Positions 32,479 to 43,175 are shown, counted from the stretch's first letter. The stretch: DNA of 64,000 nucleotides from MADRE3 sp963718195 (GCA_963718195.1 CAVQYQ010000005.1:744001-808000); one strand, 5' to 3'. The notes: generated from the letters alone by a model not told the origin. Program-made: numbers and translations.

Positions 32479-33957
32479 ATGAATGTATCCAGAAAAACAC
32501 TTAGACCCACAGGCACTGGTATGAGACGTCCTTCAGCGAGGTCTGTTTTCACCACTTTTCCTGTCGGTCTATTCCTGCTGATTGCACTACTGGCATGCGC
32601 GCCGGTTGTGAAAGATTATTCATCTTCACCCCCGGTGCCAATACCATCAGAATTTTCTCAATCGGGCACACATCACCTTTCCGACCAATGGTGGTATGAT
32701 CTCGATGACTCTGCCCTGCATGTTTTAATCGAACAGGCCCTTGGCAATAACCTCAGCCTGCTCATCATCCGTCAGCGACTGCTGCAGGCCCAGGCAGTTG
32801 CCCGTCAGGCAAGCGCCGACCTATCTCCTCGTCTCGACGCAATTGGTGCTGCCAGAAAAGACTGGACCCGCAGAGACGGAGACAGTGATTCAAACAGTAA
32901 TCTGTTGCTCGGTCTGGCCGCTGATTATGAGCTCGATCTTTGGGGTAGACTGAAATCAAAAGAGCAGGCTGCTCTTCTTGATGCCCAGGCCACCGGCGAG
33001 GATCTGCAGACTGCAGCACTTTCCCTTGCAGCCCAGGTGGCTAATACCTGGTACCTGCTGGCTGCAAGTTTCAGTCAACTCGAATTGCTGACCCGCCAAC
33101 AGGAAATCAACGCCATGGCGCTGGAGATCATCCAGTTACGATTTAACGCCGGCCAGGTCGGCATAGCCGATGTCTTGCAGCAGAAGGAGTTAATTGAATC
33201 CAAGAATGGTGAAAAAGCCCAACAAAGAGCAAACGCCGGGATACTTAAACACCAACTTGCCATATTGACCGGTGTTTCACCGGGAATGCTTGCTCTTCCC
33301 GACGACCCGACACTCATTGACCTGCCACCTCTGCCAGCAACCGGTGTACCTCTTGAATTACTTACTAAACGGCCGGACATCCGCAGCCGATACCTGACGC
33401 TTCTCGCCGCTGACCAGAGAGTCGCCGCAGCTGTTGCCGATCAGTATCCTCGAATCAGTATCTCTGCTGACATCAATACCTCCGGCTCATCCACCCGTGA
33501 TCTCTTCGACAACTGGCTCGCATCGCTGGCTGCCAACCTGGTTGGACCACTTGTTGATGGTGGTAGACGCCAGGCCGAAGTTGATCGTACCCGATCAGTA
33601 TCTCAGGAAAAATTGCTCTCCTATGGTGATTCACTGATAAACGCTCTTGGAGAAGTTGAGGATGCACTGGTTCAGGAAAATGAACAACGGTTGCTCATTA
33701 ACAGCCTGGAAATCCAGCTGGACCTGGCGACCCGGTCACTGCTCAGTATTCGGGACCGCTATAAACAGGGAGCAGAAGACTACCAGAGGGTGCTCATAGC
33801 AATTCTGTCTCAGCAGGGACTGCAGCGCAGCCTGGTAACCGCCGAGCGTCAGCTTATCGGATACCGGATAGATCTCTATCGGGCACTGGGTGGAAACGTT
33901 CCCCTGTCACTAATTTCTGTAAATGAAACCATCGACCCAAACAAAAAGGTAAACTAA
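32479..33957 (+). CDS. NodT-family outer membrane factor (lipoprotein)
   Basis: A TolC-like channel protein of the RND outer-membrane factor family: NPL-type helices with QAVARQASADLSPRL, YELDLWGRLKSKEQ, RFNAGQVGIADVLQQKELIES, TKRPDIRSRYLTLLAADQR, GPLVDGGRRQAEVDRTR and LSIRDRYKQGAEDYQRVLIA. The lipobox LIALLAC shows lipidation. The start is uncertain: the frame opens at TTG 32413 and ATGs lie at 32419, 32452, 32479 and 32521, none with a clear ribosome site; 32521 would give the most compact lipoprotein signal. First gene of the OMF-MFP-RND operon. Confidence 0.85.
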   Translation: MNVSRKTLRPTGTGMRRPSARSVFTTFPVGLFLLIALLACAPVVKDYSSSPPVPIPSEFSQSGTHHLSDQWWYDLDDSALHVLIEQALGNNLSLLIIRQRLLQAQAVARQASADLSPRLDAIGAARKDWTRRDGDSDSNSNLLLGLAADYELDLWGRLKSKEQAALLDAQATGEDLQTAALSLAAQVANTWYLLAASFSQLELLTRQQEINAMALEIIQLRFNAGQVGIADVLQQKELIESKNGEKAQQRANAGILKHQLAILTGVSPGMLALPDDPTLIDLPPLPATGVPLELLTKRPDIRSRYLTLLAADQRVAAAVADQYPRISISADINTSGSSTRDLFDNWLASLAANLVGPLVDGGRRQAEVDRTRSVSQEKLLSYGDSLINALGEVEDALVQENEQRLLINSLEIQLDLATRSLLSIRDRYKQGAEDYQRVLIAILSQQGLQRSLVTAERQLIGYRIDLYRALGGNVPLSLISVNETIDPNKKVN

Positions 33958-33966
33958 AGAAACAGT

Positions 33967-35271
33967 ATGAAAATGATTCCCCAGGAACAGACATCGGCCG
34001 GAGAAATACACCACTCACCAAATCATATCGCACGTTTCTTCCTGCATGTCCTCTTGCCGCTCATAGCCCTGGCAGGCGGCATTGCAATCACCTTCTATCT
34101 GCTCGAGACAGAGCCCAAGGCCAAGCCTGGCAAACGACCTGCAACAGCAATGCTTGTTGAAGTGCAGAAGGTCGTTTCTGGCCCACAGTCAACCAGAATT
34201 GAGGCGATGGGTGAAATCATCCCCGCCCGGCAGATAGATCTCAGGCCCAGGGTCAGCGGTGAAATTATCCAGGTCAGTAAAGAGTTCATTCCCGGTGGTT
34301 TTTTCAGCGCCAGCCAGTCAATGTTGTCCATAGATCGAACTGATTACGAGCTGGTCATCCGACAGCTTGAAAGCGAGGTAGCAAGAGTTGAAAGTGACCT
34401 GGCACTGGAAATGGGTAACCAGCGGATTGCCGAGCGTGAACTGGCACTGCTTGGAGAGAACGTCAGCGATGATGAAAAGGCTCTGATCCTGCGTAAACCA
34501 CAGCTGGACAAACTATACGCCACGAAAACCTTTGCCGAGTCAAAACTTGCCCAGGCAAAACTCAACCTGGAAAGAACAGAAGTAGCTGCACCATTCAATG
34601 GTATTATCACCGCGCGAATGGTCGACACCGGGGCAAAGGTGTCAGAATCAACACTGCTTGCAACACTCGTCGGCACAGATTCCTTCTGGCTTCAACTCAC
34701 TTTGCCAGCAGAACAGCTGCAGTGGGTGAACATTCCCACCAGTAGTGACGAGGAGGGCTCCCTGGTCAAAATATTCAGCCAGGGTAGTACCGATAACAAT
34801 TTTCGGCTCGGCCAGGTTATCAGACTCTCTGCTGCCCTGGAGGAACAGGGAAGAATGGCCCAGCTGCTCGTTCGTGTGGATGACCCTCTCAGCCTCAAGG
34901 TTGAAAACAGAGAAAAACCAAAGCTCCTTTTAGGCTCTTATGTCCGAGCTGAAATCGACGGTATCGGCATCGCATCCGGCGTACTTCTTGATCGATCTCA
35001 CATCCATGAAGGAAACAGTGTATGGTTGATGGACGACGAGGGGTTGTTGGATATCCGCCAGGTTGAAGTTATCTTTCGCGGACGAGACCAGGTAATCGTA
35101 AATGGAGGGATGAAGGATGCGGAACGGTTAGTAACCTCAGCACTCTCATCACCGATAGCAGGAACTCCACTGCGACTTCAGCAGGAGGGTGGTGGGGCAA
35201 GACAGCAGAACTCCAAGACTGCCGGGAATAAAGGTGGTGACGGAGAAAGAGGTGACCAGCGTGCTGAGTAA
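33967..35271 (+). CDS. RND efflux membrane fusion protein
   Basis: A 434-residue periplasmic adaptor. A membrane helix (residues 24-46) leads into the first lipoyl half (ARQIDLRPRVSGEIIQV), a long coiled-coil hairpin (residues ~135-200) and the second half (LNLERTEVAAPFNGIITARMVDTGAKVSESTLLATLVGTD), then the beta-barrel. The polar C-terminal tail is Gly- and Lys-rich. The gene starts nine bases after the OMF stop and its end overlaps the pump gene by 11 bases. Confidence 0.9.
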   Translation: MKMIPQEQTSAGEIHHSPNHIARFFLHVLLPLIALAGGIAITFYLLETEPKAKPGKRPATAMLVEVQKVVSGPQSTRIEAMGEIIPARQIDLRPRVSGEIIQVSKEFIPGGFFSASQSMLSIDRTDYELVIRQLESEVARVESDLALEMGNQRIAERELALLGENVSDDEKALILRKPQLDKLYATKTFAESKLAQAKLNLERTEVAAPFNGIITARMVDTGAKVSESTLLATLVGTDSFWLQLTLPAEQLQWVNIPTSSDEEGSLVKIFSQGSTDNNFRLGQVIRLSAALEEQGRMAQLLVRVDDPLSLKVENREKPKLLLGSYVRAEIDGIGIASGVLLDRSHIHEGNSVWLMDDEGLLDIRQVEVIFRGRDQVIVNGGMKDAERLVTSALSSPIAGTPLRLQQEGGGARQQNSKTAGNKGGDGERGDQRAE

Positions 35272-38200
35272 AATGACATCGAAACAGAGCGGGCCCATCT
35301 CCTGGATGGTCTTTAACCGCGTCACGCCAAACCTGCTGATGATCTTTCTTCTGTTCGGCGGGGTTTTCATGACATCCAAAATAAAACAGGAAGTTTTTCC
35401 TGAATTTGTCCTCGACCGCGTAACGGTTGGAGTCACCTATCCCGGCTCGAGTCCTGAGGAAGTTGAACAGGGAATAGTTCTGGCCATAGAAGATGCCATC
35501 GAAGGTATTGAAGGTATTGATGAGATAACCTCAACCGCTTCTGAGGGAAGTGCCCGGGTTAGAGCAAAACTCGATGAAGATGCTGATGCCCAGAAAATAC
35601 TTCAGGATATCAAGCAGGAAGTGGATCGTATCTCAACATTCCCCGATGATACAGAAGACCCGGTAATCTCAATCGAGTCCAGAAAACGCCAGGTCCTTCG
35701 GGTCATCTTTTTCGGCGATGTCTCAGAGCGCGCTCTCAGAGAAGTAATGGAGCAGATGAAAGACCGGTTGCTCCAGGCTCCCGGCATTACTCAGGTTGAA
35801 ATCAGTGGTGGAAGAGATTTTGAAGTCAGAGTGGCAATTCCGCTTGAAAAACTGAGAATGTATAATCTTACCCTCGCCCAGGTCGCCGGTATAATTGGTA
35901 AGTCAGCGGTGGAAATCCCTGGTGGCAAACTCGATACGGCCGGCGGCGAAATTCTGCTTCGTATCGATAATCGCCGTGACTGGGCAGATGAATTTGGCCG
36001 TATTCCCATTATCACCACCAGCAAAGGGACAACTGTCTACCTCGAAGACCTGGCAGAGGTCAGTGAAGGTTTTGAGGACTCCAGCAGGTTGGCAACATAT
36101 GAACAACAGCGATCCATGACCCTGATGGTATACCGGGTTGGCAACCAGACGCCCATTGGTGTCTCCGAGGCCACCTATGCTGCGATGCCCGATATCACCG
36201 CTGATCTTCCCCCCGGTATCAATTGGAGAATCACCAGTGACAGGTCAGAGGTCTATAAACAGCGTCTTCACCTGCTGATGAAAAACGCCTTCATTGGTCT
36301 TACCCTGGTACTGGTCCTGCTCGCTCTTTTTCTCGAGCTTAAGCTAGCGTTCTGGGTGACCATGGGTATTCCCATATCCTTTCTCGGGGGATTGCTGTTC
36401 CTGCCGATGTTTGGCGTCTCAATCAACATGATCTCCATGTTCGCCTTTATTATTGCCCTCGGTATTGTTGTCGATGATGCGATTATCGCCGGTGAGAATA
36501 TTTACGAGTACCGACAACGGGGTCTCAATCATATCGAGGCAGCCATTGAAGGTGCAAAGGATGTTGCGGTCCCGATTACCTTCAGTATCCTCACAAACAT
36601 TGTTGCATTCTTGCCGTTGATGTTCGTTCCCGGTGTCATGGGGAAAATCTGGAAGGTTATCCCGCTGGTCGTCATTACCGTATTCCTTATCTCGTGGGTC
36701 GAATCACTGCTCATCTTACCTACCCATTTGGCCCACAGCAGTCAACGAAGGGGCAATCCGCTGCGGCAGCTACTCAGCCGTTATCAAATGGCATTCGGCC
36801 GAAAATTCAACTGGTTTGTGGAACATATTTACGGTTCTGTCCTGGATCGGATACTTCATCTTAAACTGTTCACGGTTGCCCTGCTTATCGCTGCCCTGTT
36901 TATCACTTTTGGCTATGTGTTCAGTGGCAGAATCGGCATGATTCTCATGCCCCGGGTGGAGTCCGACAGGTCTGTTGTTACCGCCACCCTCCCCTACGGA
37001 AGCCCGATCGCTGTAGCAGTCCAGGTCCGCGATCAGATTGTTGGCGCTATAGAGCGGGTCCGGGAACAGCATGGCGGCGACCAGTTGGTCGAAGGTATCT
37101 CTTCTCTTATCAATGAAAACACCATCGAGGTCAATGCCTACCTTACGTCACCTGACTTGCGCCCACTCAGCACAAGAGAAGTGACACGTTTGTGGCGCAG
37201 GGAGGTCGGGCCAATTGTCGGTCTGCAGTCTTCAATTTTTGAATCCGACCGCGGCGGCCCTGGAAGCGGCGCTGGTCTTTCCATAGAGCTGAGCCACCGG
37301 GATATCACGATACTTGATAAAGCAAGCAGCATGCTGGCGGAAGAACTGGCTCAATTCTCAAACGTAAAAGATATTAATGATGGGTATACGCCCGGAAAAC
37401 CACAATATAATTTCTCCATCAACGAGCGCGGCCGCAGCCTTGGTTTAACCCCCACAGAGGTGGGAAGACAGGTGCGGGATGCGTTCCAGGGAGCAATCGC
37501 TCTCAAGCAGCAACGGGGGGCAAATGAAGTGACCGTCAGGGTCAGGCTCCCTGAATCGCAACGCTTCAGCGAGTTTGACATCGAAACCATGCTCATTGCG
37601 ACTCCGTCCGGTACATTCGTTCCTCTTTCCGATATAGCAGATGCAGAGCGTAGTCGTGCATATACGAGTATTACCCGACGGGATGGTCGCCGGACGGTAA
37701 CGGTTGAAGCCGATGTCGAACCAATCGGTGAATCAACCAAGATCATGGCAGCACTCAACGCAACAGTTCTGCCTCGGCTCGCGAACACCTTTCCTGGTCT
37801 CAGCTACGGTTATGAAGGTCGACAATCACAACGCAAAGAGAGCATGAAAGGTTTGCTTCAGGGGTTCATTTTTGCCATGATCTCCATCTATTTTTTGCTT
37901 GCCATTCCATTCCGCAGTTACATTCAACCAATCATTGTTATGATCGCCATTCCTTTTGGCATGGTTGGAGCTGTACTCGGCCACCTGTTGATGGGCTATA
38001 ATCTTAGCCTCACAAGTATGATGGGGATTGTCGCTCTTTCCGGCGTAGTGATAAACGATTCGCTTGTTCTGGTTGATTACGCCAACAAAAGACGTAGCGA
38101 GGGGTATATGCCCCTTATAGCAGTCAGGAAAGCGGTGCTCAGGCGCTTTCGGCCGGTTTTATTAACCACACTCACCACCTTCGGCGGTCTGGCTCCGATG

Positions 38201-38428
38201 ATTTTTGAGTCATCCAGACAAGCTCGATTTATGATTCCCATGGCCATCTCACTTGGTTTCGGAATCGTTTTCGCAACTGTCATAACCCTTGTTCTCGTAC
38301 CATGCCTGTATCTTATTATCGAGGACCTGCGTATGTTTTTATGGAAATCATCGGGTAAACAAAGCGTACCATCCGGGGCTATACTGCAGCAGACAAGACA
38401 GCCGGTACCACCGGAATCCTCACTATAA
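35261..38428 (+). CDS. RND efflux pump (AcrB/MdtF type)
   Basis: About 1,055 residues. I choose GTG 35261, five bases after AGAGGTGA; an ATG at 35273 is also possible. The layout is complete: helix 1 (NLLMIFLLFGGVFM), KQEVFPEFVLDRVTVGVTYPGSSPEEVE, the proton-relay helix IALGIVVDDAIIAGENIYEY, the central ~550-570 linker, and the second half with GFIFAMISIYFLLAIPFRSYIQP, GIVALSGVVINDSLVLV and LRRFRPVLLTTLTTFGGLAPM. It is the last gene of the operon under the likely control of the adjacent two-component system. Substrate unknown; aromatic or detergent-like compounds are typical of relatives. Confidence 0.9.
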   Translation: MLSKMTSKQSGPISWMVFNRVTPNLLMIFLLFGGVFMTSKIKQEVFPEFVLDRVTVGVTYPGSSPEEVEQGIVLAIEDAIEGIEGIDEITSTASEGSARVRAKLDEDADAQKILQDIKQEVDRISTFPDDTEDPVISIESRKRQVLRVIFFGDVSERALREVMEQMKDRLLQAPGITQVEISGGRDFEVRVAIPLEKLRMYNLTLAQVAGIIGKSAVEIPGGKLDTAGGEILLRIDNRRDWADEFGRIPIITTSKGTTVYLEDLAEVSEGFEDSSRLATYEQQRSMTLMVYRVGNQTPIGVSEATYAAMPDITADLPPGINWRITSDRSEVYKQRLHLLMKNAFIGLTLVLVLLALFLELKLAFWVTMGIPISFLGGLLFLPMFGVSINMISMFAFIIALGIVVDDAIIAGENIYEYRQRGLNHIEAAIEGAKDVAVPITFSILTNIVAFLPLMFVPGVMGKIWKVIPLVVITVFLISWVESLLILPTHLAHSSQRRGNPLRQLLSRYQMAFGRKFNWFVEHIYGSVLDRILHLKLFTVALLIAALFITFGYVFSGRIGMILMPRVESDRSVVTATLPYGSPIAVAVQVRDQIVGAIERVREQHGGDQLVEGISSLINENTIEVNAYLTSPDLRPLSTREVTRLWRREVGPIVGLQSSIFESDRGGPGSGAGLSIELSHRDITILDKASSMLAEELAQFSNVKDINDGYTPGKPQYNFSINERGRSLGLTPTEVGRQVRDAFQGAIALKQQRGANEVTVRVRLPESQRFSEFDIETMLIATPSGTFVPLSDIADAERSRAYTSITRRDGRRTVTVEADVEPIGESTKIMAALNATVLPRLANTFPGLSYGYEGRQSQRKESMKGLLQGFIFAMISIYFLLAIPFRSYIQPIIVMIAIPFGMVGAVLGHLLMGYNLSLTSMMGIVALSGVVINDSLVLVDYANKRRSEGYMPLIAVRKAVLRRFRPVLLTTLTTFGGLAPMIFESSRQARFMIPMAISLGFGIVFATVITLVLVPCLYLIIEDLRMFLWKSSGKQSVPSGAILQQTRQPVPPESSL

Positions 38429-38592
38429 AAACTGATCCGAACTCCATATGAAGCAATACGGATACAAGCTTGCATTTCTAAACGTTACAAACGATGTAAA
38501 TTGAAGCAGAGCGTTCACGCAAGGGACAAGATTTCCGGTAGAACCTCCGATGGCACCATGATCGGTTGATCGTAAAAGGAGCAGCGTAGTGC

Positions 38593-40272
38593 TCAGTTGG
38601 CCAGACCCTTTTCTGAGAATATCTCCGGTTGCCTTGACGTGATCTCTTTAAATTGGTTTTCTGTAAGTGCTTTCAAAAGTTCATCTGGAGGCAACGGTCT
38701 GCTGATAAAATATCCCTGCTGGTAATCACACCCCATTGTTTTCAGCCGGTTGAAGATATCCTGACTCTCAACACCCTCAGCGACGACCTTCAAACCAAGG
38801 TTATGTCCAAGTTGAATTGTGGCATTTACGATCGTGTGATCGCTGGGGTTGACATTCATCTCCGTGACAAAGGACTTATCAATCTTCAGTTCACTGACCG
38901 GGAGTTTCTTAAGATAGGCAAGTGACGAATATCCTGTTCCGAAATCATCGATGGAGAGCCTTACCCCGAGCTGATTAATCCGATTAAGAATTCCCAAAGC
39001 CCTGTCAGGGTCAGCGATAATTGAAGTTTCGGTTATCTCCATAATCAGTGACCGGGGAGGAAAATTATACGATGATAGCAGCCCGATCATGATGTCAGGA
39101 AAATCAGGATTGAGCAGACAGACCGAGGAAAGATTCACCGCCATGCTCGTTGTAAAACCAGCATGTTTCCAGGTTGAGCATTGTTCAAGGGATTTTCTCA
39201 TCACCCATACCGTGAGATCATCAATGAGTCCCGTTCTCTCGGCCAGTGGAATAAACTCATCGGGCGGCATCAGGCCATAGGTTGGATGATTCCACCTGAC
39301 CAGAGCTTCCACCGAATGCAGTTCATTGTTACTGCTCTTGATCTTGGGTTGATAGCAGAGCGTAAGTTCGTTCTCGATAATAGCTCGGCGCAATTCCCCC
39401 ATCAACGTCAATTTCTGAGGATTATTTTTTTCAATGTCTGACGAGTAGACGATATATTCGGAATTGCTCTGCTTGGATGTGTACATTGCCACATCCGCTT
39501 TTTGTATCAGCGTATCTGCATCTCGGCCGTGCTCAGGAAAGGAGGCAAGACCAATACTCACTTGAATTTCAAGAGACAGCTTATCAAGGTTAAAGGGACT
39601 GGCCAGAGATCGAATAATTTTCCTGGCAACATTTTCAGCATCACGCTTTCCGGAAAGCTTTGGAAGGATGATCCCAAACTCGTCTCCTCCTATACGAGAT
39701 AAGGTGTCAGACTCCCTTATTGCACCGGTTAGGCGAAGTCCAACTTGTTTCAGCAAAATATCGCCGTTGTGGTGTCCCAGGGTATCATTGACCTCCTTGA
39801 ACCGGTCAATATCCAGGATTAACACACCTATACTCAAATTCTCGCGTTTTCCAGCACTCGTTGCCTGTTTTAACCTGTCAAGGAACAGGGCCCTGTTGGG
39901 TAAACCGGTTAATGAATCATGGGTGGCATCATATGCGGCTCTCTGCTGGAGAAGTTCCGATTGTTTTCTCAGTTCATGCGTCTGTTCCATTACCAGAACG
40001 CTTGCCTGGCTCGTTATCATCGTACTGACATACTGCCCCCAAAGAGCAAAAATAAAGGGCATACTATTCAAAAACCACAGCACGACATTTGTCTTTTGAG
40101 CCTTGACAACCGCATCAAGGCTGACTTCGCCGGTCAAGGAGTAGCCTGATATTACGCTGGCTAGAACAATAGCAGACACAGCAATGACGACACCAATAAC
40201 AGAATGCTTGGAAGCTTTCTGCCTGAGCATTGACATATTATTTTTTACAAGCCGGTATGAAGCCCTATCCAT
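38593..40272 (-). CDS. GGDEF-EAL c-di-GMP signalling protein
   Basis: A 559-residue protein with two N-terminal membrane helices (~residues 22-45 and 65-85), a short coiled linker, a GGDEF domain (LDIDRFKEVNDTLGHHNGD; SRIGGDEFGIILP, with RESD five residues before GGDEF as inhibitory site) and an EAL domain (SVEALVRWNHP, MAVNLSSVCL, IMEITETS, IDDFGTGYSSLAYL, KIDKSF, AEGVES, QGYFISRPL). Both domains look catalytically intact. Start ATG at 40272. The gene stands alone between the efflux operon and the CbpA gene. Confidence 0.9.
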   Translation of the reverse strand: MDRASYRLVKNNMSMLRQKASKHSVIGVVIAVSAIVLASVISGYSLTGEVSLDAVVKAQKTNVVLWFLNSMPFIFALWGQYVSTMITSQASVLVMEQTHELRKQSELLQQRAAYDATHDSLTGLPNRALFLDRLKQATSAGKRENLSIGVLILDIDRFKEVNDTLGHHNGDILLKQVGLRLTGAIRESDTLSRIGGDEFGIILPKLSGKRDAENVARKIIRSLASPFNLDKLSLEIQVSIGLASFPEHGRDADTLIQKADVAMYTSKQSNSEYIVYSSDIEKNNPQKLTLMGELRRAIIENELTLCYQPKIKSSNNELHSVEALVRWNHPTYGLMPPDEFIPLAERTGLIDDLTVWVMRKSLEQCSTWKHAGFTTSMAVNLSSVCLLNPDFPDIMIGLLSSYNFPPRSLIMEITETSIIADPDRALGILNRINQLGVRLSIDDFGTGYSSLAYLKKLPVSELKIDKSFVTEMNVNPSDHTIVNATIQLGHNLGLKVVAEGVESQDIFNRLKTMGCDYQQGYFISRPLPPDELLKALTENQFKEITSRQPEIFSEKGLAN

Positions 40273-40559
40273 AATTTCAGATCCAAAACTGAAAATACTT
40301 TTTTTCTGCTATCTTTTTAACGAGATAACAAAGATGAGCATACGTTGCTCCTCACTTACTCCAAAAGTATATCGTAATTAGATCGGCAAATACAAATTAT
40401 TGCACGTTGGGAAGCTGAATTACCTGTTCTCTAGGCGATAGGGATCTGAATAAGACTCGCCACAGCCGAATGTGGTAAAGGGTGTTGAGGTCAGTTTTTC
40501 TCAACTCCTTGAGAGTATCGTGCTCGAGGCCATGGTAACACGTTGTTTTACAATTTTTC

Positions 40560-41525
40560 TTATCGCACCTTACTGTACTTATTGTATTGTTCCTTGCTCC
40601 TTGGATCATATTCTGATTTCTCTGCTAATTCCTGAAAGAGCCTCTTCTCTTCAGCACTGAGTGAATCCGGTATCTGAATCACTGTTTCAACAATGATATC
40701 ACCGGCACTGTTATCTCTTTTAGGCAACCCCTTGCCACGCAAACGGAATCGTTTTCCACTGCTGGTTGCAGGAGGTACAGTAAGCGTCACGTAACCGTCT
40801 ACGGTCTTTACAGCGATCTTTGCGCCGAGTGCTGCTTCCCATGGTGCCAGGGAAACGTTGGTTTCAAGATCATAACCATCGATCCTGAAAGTTGAATCTC
40901 CACGAACATGTACCTTCAGAAGCAGATCGCTCCCTCCGACCCCAGACTCGTTCTTATCTATGTCAGGCAGCCGAATTGTTGAACCATCCGTGACGCCCTT
41001 TGGTATCTTAACTTTGAGTGTTTTTTCTCTGGTCTCAATTTTTCCCTGTCTGTTCATGACACTGGTCTGAAAAGATATCAATCGTGGTTCAGAATTAAAC
41101 AGTTCCTGCAGGCTCAGGGTAATTTGCGCCTGGTAGATGGGTGAGGTACGTGGGCGGTGATGAGCGCTCTGGTAGCCAAACGGATCATTATCGGTTGAAG
41201 CGCTTTCAAAAATTGTTCTGAAAAAATCGCTGAACTGCTCGTCTTCTTGCGGCCTGCCCCTGTCTGAATAAAAGGACTGGTAATTGTCCTGATGAACCTC
41301 GCCATTCCTCCAGTTCTGGCCATAAAGATCGTAACGTTTTCTTTTATCGGGATCTTTAAGCACCTCATTTGCTTCATTGATTTCCTTGAATCGAGCCTCG
41401 GCTTCGGCAGTCTGACAGATATCGGGATGATATTTGCGCGCACCTTTCCTGTATGCATGACGAATCTCTCCAGCTGTTGCATCTTTTTTAACGCCAAGTA
41501 TCTCGTAGTAGTCACTATTGCTCAC
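40560..41525 (-). CDS. cbpA: DnaJ-type co-chaperone, CbpA-like
   Basis: A 321-residue protein with a J domain (residues 5-70: DYYEILGVKKDATAGEIRHAYRKGARKYHPDICQ, HPD at 33-35), a Gly/Phe-type linker and two C-terminal substrate-binding beta domains (VKIPKGVTDGSTIRLPDI; LAPWEAALGAKIAVKTVDGYVTLTVPPATSSGKRFRLRGKGLPKR; GDIIVETVIQIP). No cysteine-rich zinc region, so it is class II, as in CbpA. GTG start at 41525. The gene is divergent from the MscS gene. CbpA works with DnaK and can bind curved DNA. Confidence 0.9.
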   Translation of the reverse strand: MSNSDYYEILGVKKDATAGEIRHAYRKGARKYHPDICQTAEAEARFKEINEANEVLKDPDKRKRYDLYGQNWRNGEVHQDNYQSFYSDRGRPQEDEQFSDFFRTIFESASTDNDPFGYQSAHHRPRTSPIYQAQITLSLQELFNSEPRLISFQTSVMNRQGKIETREKTLKVKIPKGVTDGSTIRLPDIDKNESGVGGSDLLLKVHVRGDSTFRIDGYDLETNVSLAPWEAALGAKIAVKTVDGYVTLTVPPATSSGKRFRLRGKGLPKRDNSAGDIIVETVIQIPDSLSAEEKRLFQELAEKSEYDPRSKEQYNKYSKVR

Positions 41526-41896
41526 TTTTTCACCACTTCCGGGGTATTACGTATTGTCATTTACAGAATGTCCGTTGATATGGCAACAGACTTCAATCCC
41601 TTCCTGCAGATAGAAGATAAGCATAAATATTACTTTTACAATTTATTATCTATAGTAATTGACAATATCAATCATTGTTACAATTAATTCCCGTTTTCCA
41701 GTCGTGCATGGGGAGTTGAGTCATTGGGGTTGTGCTTTTCTCAATCCTGCAACCTCCTCTTAGCTCACGGCCAAAGAAAACTGCAGGACGAAAAGGCATT
41801 GTAGATTGAATTCTTTTATTATATCGTTGAGCTCTCTTTTCAGACGTTTTAGCAATAGAAAAAGTTTCATACTTGACCCACGGAAAAGCTATCGCC
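41526..41896. promoter_or_regulatory. Divergent promoter region with an imperfect inverted repeat
   Basis: About 370 bases between cbpA and mscS; the repeat spans 41656-41686. TAATTG-ACAAT (41656-41666) mirrors ATTGT-TA-CAATTA (41674-41686) around ATCAATC. It could be an operator shared by the two genes, or chance in A+T-rich DNA. No gene is visible otherwise. Confidence 0.4.
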
Positions 41897-43138
41897 ATGA
41901 CCTATTTTCGTTCCATTGTTTCATTCTGTGCAGCCGTGTGTATCGTTCTGATCTACTCGAAACAGACAATTGCTGATGGTATCTCCTCTGCCGCAATCAA
42001 CCAGACCATAACCGGGACATTGCTTCCTGTCATTACGCTCATATCCGGAAACCGATGGATCCAGGGGACACTTGTTATCCTCGTCACCTTTGTCTTGGCC
42101 TCCCTAACCACCTGGCTCCTGTTTAAGATTATTGGCGGGATCACCAGAAGAACCAATTTTGTGCTCGACGACAGAATTGCTACCCTGCTACGGCCTCCAC
42201 TCTACTATACCCTCGTGGTTTTTGGCATCACCGCGGGGCTTGACCTGATGCCTTTATCAGACAATGTCAGGCTTTTAACGCAGAGAATTTTTCAGACCCT
42301 CAATATCATAGTCTGGCTGATATTCTTAATCAGGCTCTGCACCCTGCTGCTCAATCGAGTTGCCGGGCTCACCTATAAATACACCTTCATTCAACACCGT
42401 ACCGTTACCCTTTTTGATAACCTGGCGAAAATATTAATATTTGGAGCCGGTATTTATTTTGTTTTTGTGATCTGGAATATTGACATGACTGCCTGGCTCG
42501 CCTCGGCTGGAATCGTTGGTATCGCCATCGGCTTTGCCGCTAAAGATTCACTCTCAAATCTGTTCAGCGGTGTATTCATTATTGCAGATGCTCCCTACAA
42601 GGTTGGAGACTATGTGGTTCTCGAAAATATTGGCCGCGGCAAAGTAACAAACATCGGGCTGCGCAGTACCAGGATACTCACCAGGGATGATATTGAAGTT
42701 ACAGCTCCCAACTCTATTATCGGAAACTCGACCATTATCAACCAGTCAGGCGGTCCCAACCAAAAAATGCGTGTCCGCCTTAAGATTGGAGTCGCCTACG
42801 GAACTGATGTTGATAAAGTGGCTCACCTTTTGGAAAATGTTGCAAAAGATGAACCAATGATTTGCAAGGTGCCGGCACCACGTGTCAGATTTCGACTCTT
42901 TGGGCCATCAAGCCTCGATTTTGAACTGCTATTCTGGGTCGAAAACCCTGAACAGCGTGGACGTGCACTTGATGCACTGAATACCAAGGTGTATAAGATG
43001 CTCAACCGGGAAAACATTGAAATTCCCTACACCAAGCAGGATATTTACATCAAAGGGTTACCTGAACAACTGGCAGCTCTATCGTCTGATAAGGGCAGGA
43101 ACGTGAATAACCAGGACATTGAAAGAGACAAGATATAA
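41897..43138 (+). CDS. MscS-family mechanosensitive channel
   Basis: About 413 residues. A signal-like N-terminus is followed by about four membrane helices (from residue ~55). The pore-lining helix region is WLASAGIVGIAIGFAAKDSLSNLFSGVFIIADAPYKVGDYV, with the Gly/Ala-packed helix that identifies MscS, then the beta domain VTNIGLRSTRILTRDDIEVTAPNS and the cytoplasmic alpha/beta domain. It opens under membrane tension to relieve osmotic shock. Start ATG at 41897 (a TTG lies at 41873). The next gene's frame overlaps its end but its likely start is downstream. Confidence 0.9.
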   Translation: MTYFRSIVSFCAAVCIVLIYSKQTIADGISSAAINQTITGTLLPVITLISGNRWIQGTLVILVTFVLASLTTWLLFKIIGGITRRTNFVLDDRIATLLRPPLYYTLVVFGITAGLDLMPLSDNVRLLTQRIFQTLNIIVWLIFLIRLCTLLLNRVAGLTYKYTFIQHRTVTLFDNLAKILIFGAGIYFVFVIWNIDMTAWLASAGIVGIAIGFAAKDSLSNLFSGVFIIADAPYKVGDYVVLENIGRGKVTNIGLRSTRILTRDDIEVTAPNSIIGNSTIINQSGGPNQKMRVRLKIGVAYGTDVDKVAHLLENVAKDEPMICKVPAPRVRFRLFGPSSLDFELLFWVENPEQRGRALDALNTKVYKMLNRENIEIPYTKQDIYIKGLPEQLAALSSDKGRNVNNQDIERDKI

Positions 43139-43175
43139 TACTCCCTGCTGTCTTCAGCTCAACCCCCGACAACAC

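Noticed and set aside
40397..40609. 70-codon minus-strand frame overlapping the CbpA end
   Set aside because: It overlaps the 3' end of the co-chaperone gene in another frame and lacks a ribosome site or family features.
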